This document shows positions 8,295 to 15,962 of a DNA stretch of 64,000 nt, piece by piece. Below the pieces are notes generated by a model. The model was not told where the DNA came from, did not search any database, and saw only the letters and a program-made list of their open reading frames with translations. Each line of letters opens with the position of its first letter. Position 1 is the first letter of the stretch. A program made the position numbers and the translations under genes. This DNA comes from Saprospiraceae bacterium (GTDB lineage Bacteria > Bacteroidota > Bacteroidia > Chitinophagales > Saprospiraceae), in contig JABAQQ010000020.1 of the NCBI GenBank assembly GCA_019187225.1, forward strand, positions 79,327-143,326, written 5' to 3'.

Positions 8295-9617
8295 TCAGTG
8301 TTTAGGTTCATTTTTACCTGAATTATCGGACTGAGGCATCTGTCGGATCGCATTATTTCTGCACAATTGGGCATAACCCAGCGTAGGATTTATAGCCAAT
8401 GCGCGATCCAACCATTCAATCCCCTCTTTAAACAGGCCCAATTGGACAAGCGCACAGCCCTTTCCAGCATACGATGACGGAAAACCTTTGTCCAGTTCAA
8501 TGGCTTTGTCGAAATCGGCGATCGCCGGTTCGATTTGACCCAGTTTCAGGTATGCTTCTCCGCGATTATAATAAGGCGTCATATAAAACGGATTCAAAGC
8601 GATAGATTGGGTATAGTCTTGAATAGCCTCCTTCAATTTATCTGAATTTGCTTTTGCCAGGCCGCGATTATTGTATGGGGTGGCGTCTTCAGGTTCCAGC
8701 AGGATGGCCTTGGTGTAGTCGGCTATTCCTTCCCGGAACCTGCCCAAATCGCAATAGGCATTACCCCGGTTGTTGTAAGCATCGGCATAATCCGGCTGGG
8801 CTTGGATGGCCCTGGTAAAATAACGGATTTTGATTTCGGGCGTCGTTTCCATATTGCCTGCTATAAGAAAACGCAACGCGGTCGAATCAATTTTTTTGGC
8901 GTATCGCGGCGTGGGCGGGCCAACAAATTTTTTGTCTTCGCTGTTGCTTTTCCGCTGCAGATCAATTTTATAAGGACGCCTGACGATAGCGCCATCCTCG
9001 ATGGAATAGATTGAGTCGCGCCGGCCAAAATCATAGGACCTTGATTTATAGTTGTACATCATCGAGTTCATCCGCTCTCTCGGCGCAGGATGAGAAGACG
9101 AAGGGCTGTATTGCGAATACCCCCTGAAGCCGGATAGCATCTGATCCATACTTGCGCCCATCTTGTAAAGGGTTTTACAGGCGAACTCGTCCGCTTTTTG
9201 TTCAAATTTCCGCAATATGAAGGAGTTGGTTTCCGAAAAATCGTCATCGTGAACGTGATGCGCAATCTCATGAGCAAAAACCAGCCAAACTGCCCATTTC
9301 GATTGAGCATCTATACTAAATTTTTTAATAAATTCAGGATTGTACAATATGAATCGCCGTTTTCCGACGCGTGTAGCCAGGGCGTTGCGGCATGGGGATT
9401 CCCGCAGGATAAAATTAGCCTCGATATCGTTGACTGCAAGAATGGCTGATACTATTTCCAGCGACTCCTCGGAGGCGTCCTGGATTACATATTTGCCCGA
9501 TACCGGCTCCATTCCGTCAAAATTGCAATACGCTTCAACGGTTATGGTGTCCTGCCCCATAACAGGCGAGCAGAGATAAGACAATAATAGCAGTGAAAGG
9601 AATCTGAATGTTTTCAT
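8295..9617 (-). CDS. Secreted M48-like metalloprotease with C-terminal TPR repeats
   Basis: 440 residues. A signal peptide (MKTFRFLSLLLLSYLCSPVMGQ) fixes the start at 9617, 28 codons inside the longest open frame. The N-terminal half carries a zinc-protease signature, FAHEIAHHVHDDDF (HExxH), with a downstream acidic ligand candidate in KFEQKADEFA, as in M48-like peptidases. The C-terminal half has about four TPR units (ADAYNNRGNAYCDLGRFREGIADYTKAI, then TPYNNRGLAK, TPYYNRGEAYLKLGQ, PSSYAGKGCALVQLG). A periplasmic chaperone/protease role like that of BepA is a reasonable analogy, since BepA has the same M48-plus-TPR order, but here the protease lacks a membrane anchor. Monocistronic. Confidence 0.8.
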   Translation of the reverse strand: MKTFRFLSLLLLSYLCSPVMGQDTITVEAYCNFDGMEPVSGKYVIQDASEESLEIVSAILAVNDIEANFILRESPCRNALATRVGKRRFILYNPEFIKKFSIDAQSKWAVWLVFAHEIAHHVHDDDFSETNSFILRKFEQKADEFACKTLYKMGASMDQMLSGFRGYSQYSPSSSHPAPRERMNSMMYNYKSRSYDFGRRDSIYSIEDGAIVRRPYKIDLQRKSNSEDKKFVGPPTPRYAKKIDSTALRFLIAGNMETTPEIKIRYFTRAIQAQPDYADAYNNRGNAYCDLGRFREGIADYTKAILLEPEDATPYNNRGLAKANSDKLKEAIQDYTQSIALNPFYMTPYYNRGEAYLKLGQIEPAIADFDKAIELDKGFPSSYAGKGCALVQLGLFKEGIEWLDRALAINPTLGYAQLCRNNAIRQMPQSDNSGKNEPKH

Positions 9618-9701
9618 TTGAGGGTCGAAATTAATATTGTTTTGTTTCAATTCGCCGGACAAATCAAAATCGCCCGGCGAATATCCTTTACTTGGTCGCA
9701 A

Positions 9702-10475
9702 TCAAAAAGGCCTCTTATCGCGATAATAAAACCCGATTTCCTTTTCACCGATCTCATACCGGCAATTGGAAGCTTGCTGTGCCTGTACCGTAGCTGCAAC
9801 GAATTCGAGTATCTCTTGCCTTTGGCTGAGCGGCGTTTTTGTCTGCGCTTCCCATTGCGCCTCCGTAGGTATATCTATGTAAAACATACAATGGCCGCCG
9901 CCCATTTCGTGGCTGAACCCGATGCGTTTTTCGTTGTCCACATAAATGATCATTCCGGCCCGAAAAGTGCCCTCGTATTCGATGCGGCGGGAAAATTTTG
10001 TCGCTATTTCTTTTTGCAGTTTTTCGCGCAGGAGAAGGTCTTCATTGGGAATTTCATTTCCCAACCCGTCGCGGTAAACCATGGGTTCCGGTTGCCCGGC
10101 AGTCTCCGGGGCCGGCTTTTCGACGGGTGGTTCGACGTGCTCCGGATATTTCAAAATAGCGATCCGGTGTTTCCAACCCTCCGGATGGTCAATCTCGATG
10201 TCGTACTCACCGGGGGCGATGTCGAGCGTATCCCAAAGCAGTTGAATACTGCCGCTGAGCCTGTCCGAAGTGGGGCGCTCGTCCACCACTTGTTGGGTGC
10301 GCGTGTCAACCAACCGCATCGCGCCGTAATCGTATCCGCTTTGCGGCAGCCAGATGATGAGTTGCTGACAATCGGGGTAATGCACGAATTGCGTCTTTGC
10401 GATGGGAGGCGTCCCGTTCTGCGCGCCGGTGTTTTCGGTGGCGCCGATGACCATTTTGCCGAAGTATTGTTCCAT
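9702..10475 (-). CDS. Protein of unknown function
   Basis: 257 residues from the ATG at 10475 (MEQYFGKMVIGATENTGA). I do not recognise a family. Visible are a beta-rich N-terminal half (VHYPDCQQLIIWLPQSGYDYGAMRLVDTRTQQVV) resembling an immunoglobulin-like fold, a Pro/Glu linker (EHVEPPVEKPAPETAG), and a C-terminal half with GTFRAGMIIYVDNEKRIGFSHEMGGGHCMFYIDIP, where the GGGHC segment could bind a ligand. There is no signal peptide, so it is probably cytosolic. It stands alone between two minus-strand neighbours. Confidence 0.65.
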   Translation of the reverse strand: MEQYFGKMVIGATENTGAQNGTPPIAKTQFVHYPDCQQLIIWLPQSGYDYGAMRLVDTRTQQVVDERPTSDRLSGSIQLLWDTLDIAPGEYDIEIDHPEGWKHRIAILKYPEHVEPPVEKPAPETAGQPEPMVYRDGLGNEIPNEDLLLREKLQKEIATKFSRRIEYEGTFRAGMIIYVDNEKRIGFSHEMGGGHCMFYIDIPTEAQWEAQTKTPLSQRQEILEFVAATVQAQQASNCRYEIGEKEIGFYYRDKRPF

Positions 10476-10645
10476 GATGCGGGTGGTTGAAAGAAAAGTC
10501 CGTACCGGTGCAAAGGAACAGAAGCCCGGGCAATTCCATTCCAATCCTTGTAAAAACCGCCCGGCGACGAGGGTGTTGACAACGAGCAAGGCGAACTACC
10601 GCCGGTTTTCGCGAAAGAGCAATGGAACAGGTTTTGTCATAACTA

Positions 10646-11002
10646 TCAGAACGTTAGTACTTTTTCGCTCTCCACGACCCATTGCGTAAGTTCGGCCATC
10701 GTGCTGAGTTCCGTGCCTTTTACGAGCGGAACGTTTTTCAACCCGCGCGCGTCGGCGCAACTGCCGCAGATTTTGACTTTGGCGCCTTTCTGCAAGGATA
10801 ACGCCAGCATCCGCTCTATGTTATAATAACCGTTTGGAGTGCTTTGGCCTGCGATGGCACAGTTGACGCCATCGGCCAGAAGAAAAATGCGGACTTCCGA
10901 TTCAGGGTGGTCTTTACCCAATTGGTTGGCTAAACGCAAGGCGTTGTAAGCCTTTTCGGTGCCGTAAGGTGCGTCGTTGATGATGATTAAGATGCTGCGC
11001 AT
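10646..11002 (-). CDS. DsrE/YchN-like family protein
   Basis: 118 residues with the DsrE fold pattern: MRSILIIINDAPYGTEKAYNALRLANQL at the start, RIFLLADGVNCAI in the middle and VKICGSCADARGLKN towards the end, where the Cys pair sits at the position used for sulfur transfer in DsrE/TusD proteins. The family carries persulfide sulfur between partners. It lies 6 bp downstream of the haem-binding DUF3365 gene and is surely co-transcribed with it, which suggests a redox/sulfur function. The partner proteins DsrF/DsrH are absent. Confidence 0.8.
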   Translation of the reverse strand: MRSILIIINDAPYGTEKAYNALRLANQLGKDHPESEVRIFLLADGVNCAIAGQSTPNGYYNIERMLALSLQKGAKVKICGSCADARGLKNVPLVKGTELSTMAELTQWVVESEKVLTF

Positions 11003-11008
11003 GGTCTG

Positions 11009-11614
11009 TTATCTTTTGTCGTCAAATTCTATTTTGAACAATCCCCTGAGTTCGCCCATCGCAAAACCGGTGGCTTGGTCTTCCGGGTAAAGCGTTTTCA
11101 AGGCGTTCAACACTTCCGCATCGATATCGGTATCGGGTTTGCCGTGGCATTTCAGGCAAGTGGGCATCGCGATGACGACGGGAGCATAGTAGGTATATTT
11201 TCCCTTGCCGGTGGTAATGACAGGAGCGGTTGCGGCGCCCTTTTCGATCTGCGCGATATAATTTTTGATCAACGCCATTTCTTCCTCGTTCGCGGCATTC
11301 GCCGGGTTCCGGTTTTTGTGCGACACCCTGCTTATTTTCACTTTTTCCAGTTTTGCAATGCTGTCGGTGAGCGGGAGCGCATTGACCGAACAGTACTTGA
11401 TCGCTTCGACAGTACCGTTTGCCTGTATTTCGGAAGACAGCTTGGTCAGGAGCGCCCCCGACAGACTTGCGCTGATTTGCTTTCCCTTTTCTATCAACGC
11501 TGTTCTTGTTTTATCGTCTAATTCTTTGTCTTGTTGGCAGGAAACAAAAAGAGAGGTGCACAGAATACTTGTCAGTGCAAGTCTGAACAGGATGGTCGTT
11601 TTTCGTGTATCCAT
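11009..11614 (-). CDS. DUF3365 (Tll0287-like) haem-binding lipoprotein
   Basis: 201 residues from the ATG at 11614. The N-terminus is a lipoprotein signal (LALTSILCTSLFVSCQQDKE, lipobox LFVSC). The mature part matches the DUF3365/Tll0287 domain, with a single c-type haem site CLKCHG and the conserved region RVSHKNRNPANAANEEE. Such proteins are periplasmic or membrane-tethered mono-haem sensors or electron carriers. It is the first gene of a two-gene unit with the DsrE-like protein. An upstream in-frame ATG at 11650 would extend the protein beyond the signal peptide and is rejected. Confidence 0.85.
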   Translation of the reverse strand: MDTRKTTILFRLALTSILCTSLFVSCQQDKELDDKTRTALIEKGKQISASLSGALLTKLSSEIQANGTVEAIKYCSVNALPLTDSIAKLEKVKISRVSHKNRNPANAANEEEMALIKNYIAQIEKGAATAPVITTGKGKYTYYAPVVIAMPTCLKCHGKPDTDIDAEVLNALKTLYPEDQATGFAMGELRGLFKIEFDDKR

Positions 11615-11758
11615 GATTTGACCGGATGATTGCTGAATGCAAATATCCAATTGCTTTGCGCATCTTACCGGTGATTTTTGTCACCGTTCGTGATACTTTT
11701 TTAGTTGCCGGCCCACGCTTTTAGTGATGTTCCCAATGGCAGTCCGGCACGAGTTTTT

Positions 11759-13006
11759 TTATTTGCCATCTTTCTCTACACGCTTCCAGGTCTGAGTACG
11801 GTAAAAAATGCCCCAGTATCCCCTGACTTTCAGGGTGTTGGCATCTTCCAGCCAGACGGAACTGCTGTATGTTGTTCCATTGCCGGGGTCGAGAATGTAG
11901 CCATTTGCCCAGAGACCGTTTTCCTTTTTGAAACCCCACATGAAGGTCAATCCGACGATTTTGGCGTTCTTTTTTTCGCCGGGGCATCGCAGGCAGACAG
12001 GGTCTTCGCCTTCCCAGGGTTGCAGGAAAATCTTGATTACCTTCCCCTCGATGCTGCCGTTTTTCTCCGTGATTTTCACCAGGGACAAAGGCAGGCCGCT
12101 TTCCTCATGGAAGGTCTGCCAGATGCCTTCTGCCGACTGCGCCGATGAGGCAGAAACAAAGCTCAACATTAGAAGCATGGGCGCAACGTGCTTGCTTGGC
12201 GCAGAACTGATTTTGAACGGCTCGGTATCCTTGTCGGACTCGCTTTTTCTTGATGTCACCTCATCAAAAGCCTGTCGATAACCCGCTTGTTCGGTGCCGA
12301 GACATCGGTCCCACCAGGTAAAATAAAGGCCGTAATTGCCGTTAAAATGCTTGTGGTGCAGGTCGTGGTGTGTGGTCGTCGTATGCCAGTTGAGCCACTT
12401 GTTGCGAATAAACCACGCGGGCAAAAACTCGATGCCGAGGTGCCCCAGCACATTGCGGATTATCATGTAAATCAGAAAGATAAAAAGCGCCAGCGTATGC
12501 GCGGGAATGGTCAGGACGATAAGTACAAAAACACCCGCTTCCACGACCGCCTCCAGGGGGTGAAACGAATACGCCGCCCACGGAGAAGGATTGGTCGAGC
12601 GGTGATGCACAACATGAACGTGCCGGAAGATTTTGGGGTGGTGCATCAGCCGGTGTGTCCAGTAAAAATAAGCGTCGTGCAGCAAAATCATGAGGACAAT
12701 GCTAACTGCGAACCACAACCCGCTATGCTCACCAAAATCGTCGTAGATGCGCGCGTAACCCGCCTTTTTAAGGCTGAAAATGCCAAACCCGACGAGCGCG
12801 AAAATGAACACCGTGCTCATGGAATAGCGGAATTCAAATCCTATTTTGTCAGACTCCAAAGGCTTCTGCTGAATAACGCGGTGTCGCCATTTTTTGAAAA
12901 AAATGATCCAGAAGACAAGATAAGCCGCTCCGGCCGCCAAAAAATAACGGAGGAAATCAGTCAGTAAAATGTGAAGGAAGATTTCGGGAAACGAAAGTTG
13001 TTGCAT
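11759..13006 (-). CDS. Sterol desaturase/fatty-acid hydroxylase fused to a DUF2147 domain
   Basis: 415 residues in one uninterrupted frame. Residues 1-250 are a membrane di-iron hydroxylase with four or more membrane segments and the three His boxes HDAYFYWTHRLMHH, HVVHHRSTNPSPW and HTTTTHHDLHHKH. A linker is followed at about 280 by a short hydrophobic stretch (HVAPMLLMLSFVSASSAQS) that reads like a signal peptide, and then a DUF2147 domain (GIWQTFHEESGLPLSLVKI...GEDPVCLRCPG...MWGF). DUF2147 is normally a separate secreted protein, so this is either a true fusion that places DUF2147 outside the membrane or the merger of two genes. A repeat-bordered upstream region with an AraC-type dyad (13014-13046) suggests regulation by a now-broken neighbour. 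Confidence 0.85.
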   Translation of the reverse strand: MQQLSFPEIFLHILLTDFLRYFLAAGAAYLVFWIIFFKKWRHRVIQQKPLESDKIGFEFRYSMSTVFIFALVGFGIFSLKKAGYARIYDDFGEHSGLWFAVSIVLMILLHDAYFYWTHRLMHHPKIFRHVHVVHHRSTNPSPWAAYSFHPLEAVVEAGVFVLIVLTIPAHTLALFIFLIYMIIRNVLGHLGIEFLPAWFIRNKWLNWHTTTTHHDLHHKHFNGNYGLYFTWWDRCLGTEQAGYRQAFDEVTSRKSESDKDTEPFKISSAPSKHVAPMLLMLSFVSASSAQSAEGIWQTFHEESGLPLSLVKITEKNGSIEGKVIKIFLQPWEGEDPVCLRCPGEKKNAKIVGLTFMWGFKKENGLWANGYILDPGNGTTYSSSVWLEDANTLKVRGYWGIFYRTQTWKRVEKDGK

Positions 13007-13013
13007 CGTATGG

Positions 13014-13046
13014 CAGTTTTTTTTGAAAAAATTCGGGGCAAAACTG
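13014..13046. promoter_or_regulatory. Candidate operator dyad upstream of the desaturase fusion
   Basis: Inverted arms GGCAGTTTT / AAAACTGCC enclose the sequence ATTCGGGG, ending 8-40 bp upstream of the ATG at 13006. The same layout and the same distance recur upstream of the TonB-domain gene at 13943-13978, each time between a membrane AraC gene (or its relic) and the presumed target. Likely bound by the neighbouring AraC-type regulator. Confidence 0.5.
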
Positions 13047-13117
13047 CCGTCGTCATCATCGTCGAATCCACCTGAAAATGAAAAATACTGATGGATTTCA
13101 ACATCGAGGAGCGTTTG

Positions 13118-13306
13118 TCAAGCCGATTTTGCCGGGAAATCCCGCAGTGGCCGCCAATCGGCCAGCAAATAGCCAACCACGCACAATCCGAACATCAAGC
13201 CTGTGTCTATGCCCTGCCAACTTCTCCTGTCGCGCCAAAAAAGACACAACACGAGTAGGATTTGGGCGATGGCCGCAAAACGAAGAATGTCAACGAGGTC
13301 GGTCAT
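13118..13306 (-). pseudogene. Truncated membrane-bound AraC regulator (N-terminal relic)
   Basis: From the ATG at 13306 the frame reads MTDLVDILRFAAIAQILLVLCLFW...YLLADWRPL and stops after about 62 residues. It aligns with the first 60 residues of the intact membrane AraC regulator at 14063-15091 (MLRFAAISQLLLLGFLLLG...YLLVDWGQL). The rest of the membrane domain and the whole HTH domain are missing. The sequence following the stop matches the sequence following the intact regulator, so the gap is an internal deletion of about 800 bp. Confidence 0.75.
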
Positions 13307-13367
13307 GAGACGGCTCTTTTCAAAAACTTTGTGTTCTAACACGAGTAGGCTGGCCTAATCTGTGATT

Positions 13368-13537
13368 TCACAAAAGTAGCAGCAAATACCCCAATGCAGC
13401 TCCGCCCAGCACCACGAACGCGCTGTTTACCTTTTTGAAAACGAAGGTCGCCGTCAGGCTGGCGAGCTTTCGGTGGAATTGAGGCCGGGTATCAGGTTGG
13501 TAGCGCCCACGAGGTCGAGAAAATGCTCGTGCGTCAT
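13368..13537 (-). pseudogene. Chromate transporter (ChrA) relic, internally deleted
   Basis: The minus strand starts MTHEHFLDLVGATNLIPGLN, the characteristic opening of the second-half/first-half ChrA domain in Bacteroidota, then hits a stop. In another frame it continues directly with LASLTATFVFKKVNSAFVVLGGAALGYLLLLL, the C-terminal end of the same family, and stops at 13368. About 1 kb of the normal gene is missing and the junction is out of frame. The two ends in the right order leave little doubt that it is a decayed ion transporter. Confidence 0.75.
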
Positions 13538-13538
13538 C

Positions 13539-13937
13539 CTATTGCAGTTTGAAGGTTATGGGCCAGACAATAACGACAGGGACGCCGCTCCCGTTGCGCC
13601 TGGCCGGTTCCCAATCGGGAAGCGACGCGGCCAGTCGCAACGCTTCTTCATCGCAGCCGTAGCCGATGCCTTCGAGCACCGTCGCGGCAGTCACCTGCCC
13701 GCGCTCGTTCAGGCGCAGCCGGAGTGTTACCGTGCCTTCGATGCCGTATTCCTTAGCCATTTCCGGGTACCGGAGTTTCGATTGTATATATTGCTGCAAG
13801 GCCTTCGGGCCGCCGGGAAAGGCGGGTTTGGAGGCGTGGAGTGCCGGAAAACCGTTCGTTTTGGTTTGTATGCGTTCCTGGGCGCTCGCGGCAACCGGAA
13901 GCAATAAAAGGCAAAGCGCCGTCACCAGATTTTTCAT
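13539..13937 (-). CDS. TonB C-terminal-domain periplasmic protein
   Basis: 132 residues. Signal peptide MKNLVTALCLLLLPVAASAQ, then a TonB C-terminal domain: AFPGGPKALQQYIQSKLRYPEMAKEYGIEGTVTLRLRLNERGQV...DWEPARRNGSGVPVVIVWPITFKLQ. There is no N-terminal transmembrane anchor or proline-rich spacer, so it is a stand-alone soluble TonB-like domain rather than an energy transducer. It lies directly downstream of the membrane AraC gene with the CAGTTTTG/CAAAACTG dyad in between, which suggests it is that regulator's target. The start at 13937 is set by the signal peptide. Confidence 0.85.
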   Translation of the reverse strand: MKNLVTALCLLLLPVAASAQERIQTKTNGFPALHASKPAFPGGPKALQQYIQSKLRYPEMAKEYGIEGTVTLRLRLNERGQVTAATVLEGIGYGCDEEALRLAASLPDWEPARRNGSGVPVVIVWPITFKLQ

Positions 13938-13942
13938 ACCAT

Positions 13943-13978
13943 CAGTTTTGTTATGTGAAAGATTCGGGGACAAAACTG
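13943..13978. promoter_or_regulatory. Candidate operator dyad upstream of the TonB-domain gene
   Basis: Inverted 8-bp arms CAGTTTTG / CAAAACTG enclose GATTCGGGG, 6-41 bp upstream of the ATG at 13937. It matches the arrangement at 13014-13046 in sequence and distance. The intervening 95 bp up to the regulator gene are also conserved between the two loci (13030-13118 versus 13961-14055). Confidence 0.5.
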
Positions 13979-14062
13979 TGGGTGAAAGCGCGGCGCGATC
14001 CTCCTTTTTTCGAAAAATGCCGATGGATTTTGAAATCGAGGAGGATTTTTCAGCCCTGTCGC

Positions 14063-15091
14063 CTACGGGCGGTTGCGCCGGCGGTACTCTGTCGGCGTCA
14101 TGCCGGTTATTTCCCGGAACGCCTTGTTGAACGGCGCCAGCGAATTGTAGCCGACTTCGTAGGCGATTTCCAGTACCGTCAGCTCCGGCCTGGCGGGGTC
14201 GGTGAGTAGGGAGCAGGCTTCGTCTATGCGATAGGAATTGAGAAAATCGTTGAAGTTTCGAAAGCCCAGGCGGCGGTTGATGGTTTGGCGCAGCCGGTAT
14301 TCCTTTACCTCCATTTTTTCGGCAAGCGCGCGGATGGTCAGTCCTTCCGTGCGGTATATTTTTTCGACTTCGACCAAATGCATCAGTTGCGCGGCGAGGC
14401 GGGGATCAGGCTCCGGTTTCGGGGGCGGCGGAGGCGGCAATTCCGTTTCGTTATAAAAACCCGCTTTGAATTCCAGGCGGCGCGCTGCGAAAAAGAACGT
14501 CAGACCGGCGATGGTGAGTTTTTGAATAAATCCCAGTACTGCGGGCGCTTCGAGCGGAAAAGCAAGTTCCGACAACACCGTGCCTGCCATCGGCAGTGCC
14601 GTGAGCAGGATGAATACCCCGCGGAATTGCAAGCGGGCAACCAGCAAATCGGCCGCGCGGTTGCGGGCTGCTTCCATCAGCCCGAGGACGACAAAAAACA
14701 GCGACAGACCATGATGCAGCATCCGAAGGATTTTAGAAGCCGCAGTTTCCATGTCTAAGCATTGTCCGATATAAAAATTGGCCAACAGCAAGGCAAGCAA
14801 CGCTGCCAGCGCCCAAAACATCCACCTTTCAAGCCTGAAGTGATCGTCGAACAGCGACTTGCTGAACAGCCAGAAAAAATACGGCAAGGCAAAGGTGGGC
14901 ACGAGAAAAAGGTAGTGCAACACTGCCGGAAGTTGTCCCCAATCTACCAGCAGGTAACTGATGACCGAAAAACAAAAAAGCGATGTGGGCAGGATAAACT
15001 GCCTGCGACCGCCTTTACCCAGCAAAAGAAAGCCCAGCAACAAGAGCTGCGAGATCGCGGCAAAGCGAAGCATTTCGGTGAAAAATTGCAT
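14063..15091 (-). CDS. Membrane-bound AraC-family transcriptional regulator
   Basis: 342 residues. The N-terminal 210 residues contain six or seven hydrophobic helices (from MLRFAAISQLLLLGFLLLG to IAGLTFFFAARRLEF), then a proline-rich linker (ELPPPPPPKPEP) and an AraC-type double HTH (ALAEKMEVKEYRLRQTINRRLGF ... IAYEVGYNSLAPFNKAFREITGMTPTEYRRR). This class senses an extracellular or membrane signal and regulates a linked gene. The adjacent, co-oriented TonB-domain gene and the dyad in front of it are the probable target. A truncated paralogue lies 0.8 kb away. Confidence 0.88.
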   Translation of the reverse strand: MQFFTEMLRFAAISQLLLLGFLLLGKGGRRQFILPTSLFCFSVISYLLVDWGQLPAVLHYLFLVPTFALPYFFWLFSKSLFDDHFRLERWMFWALAALLALLLANFYIGQCLDMETAASKILRMLHHGLSLFFVVLGLMEAARNRAADLLVARLQFRGVFILLTALPMAGTVLSELAFPLEAPAVLGFIQKLTIAGLTFFFAARRLEFKAGFYNETELPPPPPPKPEPDPRLAAQLMHLVEVEKIYRTEGLTIRALAEKMEVKEYRLRQTINRRLGFRNFNDFLNSYRIDEACSLLTDPARPELTVLEIAYEVGYNSLAPFNKAFREITGMTPTEYRRRNRP

Positions 15092-15315
15092 GCCGGGTGG
15101 TTTAAATCTTGGCCGTTAATTTAAGAACCAGCTGTAAAAATAGCGCGCCCGCGCAAGGGTTCAACCATTAAGTTGATTGCATAGCCCCGAAATCCAGGAC
15201 TTTGTGGAGATCGGGATGAAATTGATCAAACATGAGTCTGAATTTTGCAACAATGTAAAAACGATGCACGAGCGTTTTGTTGCGCCTCTGTGGTTTAATT
15301 TTGTTTAAATACTTA

Positions 15316-15957
15316 CTAACCCGATGTTGTGAAAAGGCTATCCGGCTTCATCCCTGCAATGACCGCAAAACTCCCGCTCCCCACTCCTTGCTCCGGCCTT
15401 TGCACTTCCGCCACATTCTCATCAAAAAGCGTTTGTGCAAATTTAAAATCGCGAAAACCTGCTGCCCGCATCCAGACAGCGATTTCTTCAGGGCTGTGAA
15501 AACGGGCATTCCGGTATGAGGAGGAGCCGCTTTGCCGGTATTTTTGAGCAATGGCGCCGTTTTTATCCAAAAAGGCGACAACAAAACTGCCGCCCGGCGA
15601 TAAAACCCGGAACACTTCGGCAAAAGCCGCCGGCACGTCATCCAGAAAACAATCCACTGTTACCATCATTGCCAAATCGAAGTGCGCATCGGGGTAAGGC
15701 ATCTTTTCGGCGACACCCTTTTCGACTTCGATCCCCCGCGCGCGGGCAAGGGCGACGTATTCCTCCAAAGGCTCCAGCCCGTATTGAACCCCCAACGCGG
15801 CGGCAAACCTGCCCGTACCCACGCCGATTTCCACGCCTTTATGAAAGGACGGCAGCACAGACCGGATAGCGGCCAGTTCCGACTGGAACAGCGCAGGGTG
15901 CTCGTCGAACCAGCGGTCGTAGGCGATGGCTTGTTTTTGAAATCCTGGCATGAGCAT
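15316..15957 (-). CDS. SAM-dependent methyltransferase (class I)
   Basis: 213 residues with the Methyltransf_11 pattern: motif I VEIGVGTGRFAAALG, the acidic residue of motif II in VEKGVAEKMPYPDAHFD, and motif III EVFRVLSPGGSFVVAFLD. It begins near an in-frame second ATG (15951), so the true start may be two codons later. The substrate is unknown. It ends the minus-strand run that starts with the flavoprotein gene 5 bp upstream, so the two may share a transcript. Confidence 0.82.
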   Translation of the reverse strand: MLMPGFQKQAIAYDRWFDEHPALFQSELAAIRSVLPSFHKGVEIGVGTGRFAAALGVQYGLEPLEEYVALARARGIEVEKGVAEKMPYPDAHFDLAMMVTVDCFLDDVPAAFAEVFRVLSPGGSFVVAFLDKNGAIAQKYRQSGSSSYRNARFHSPEEIAVWMRAAGFRDFKFAQTLFDENVAEVQRPEQGVGSGSFAVIAGMKPDSLFTTSG

Positions 15958-15962
15958 ATTTA

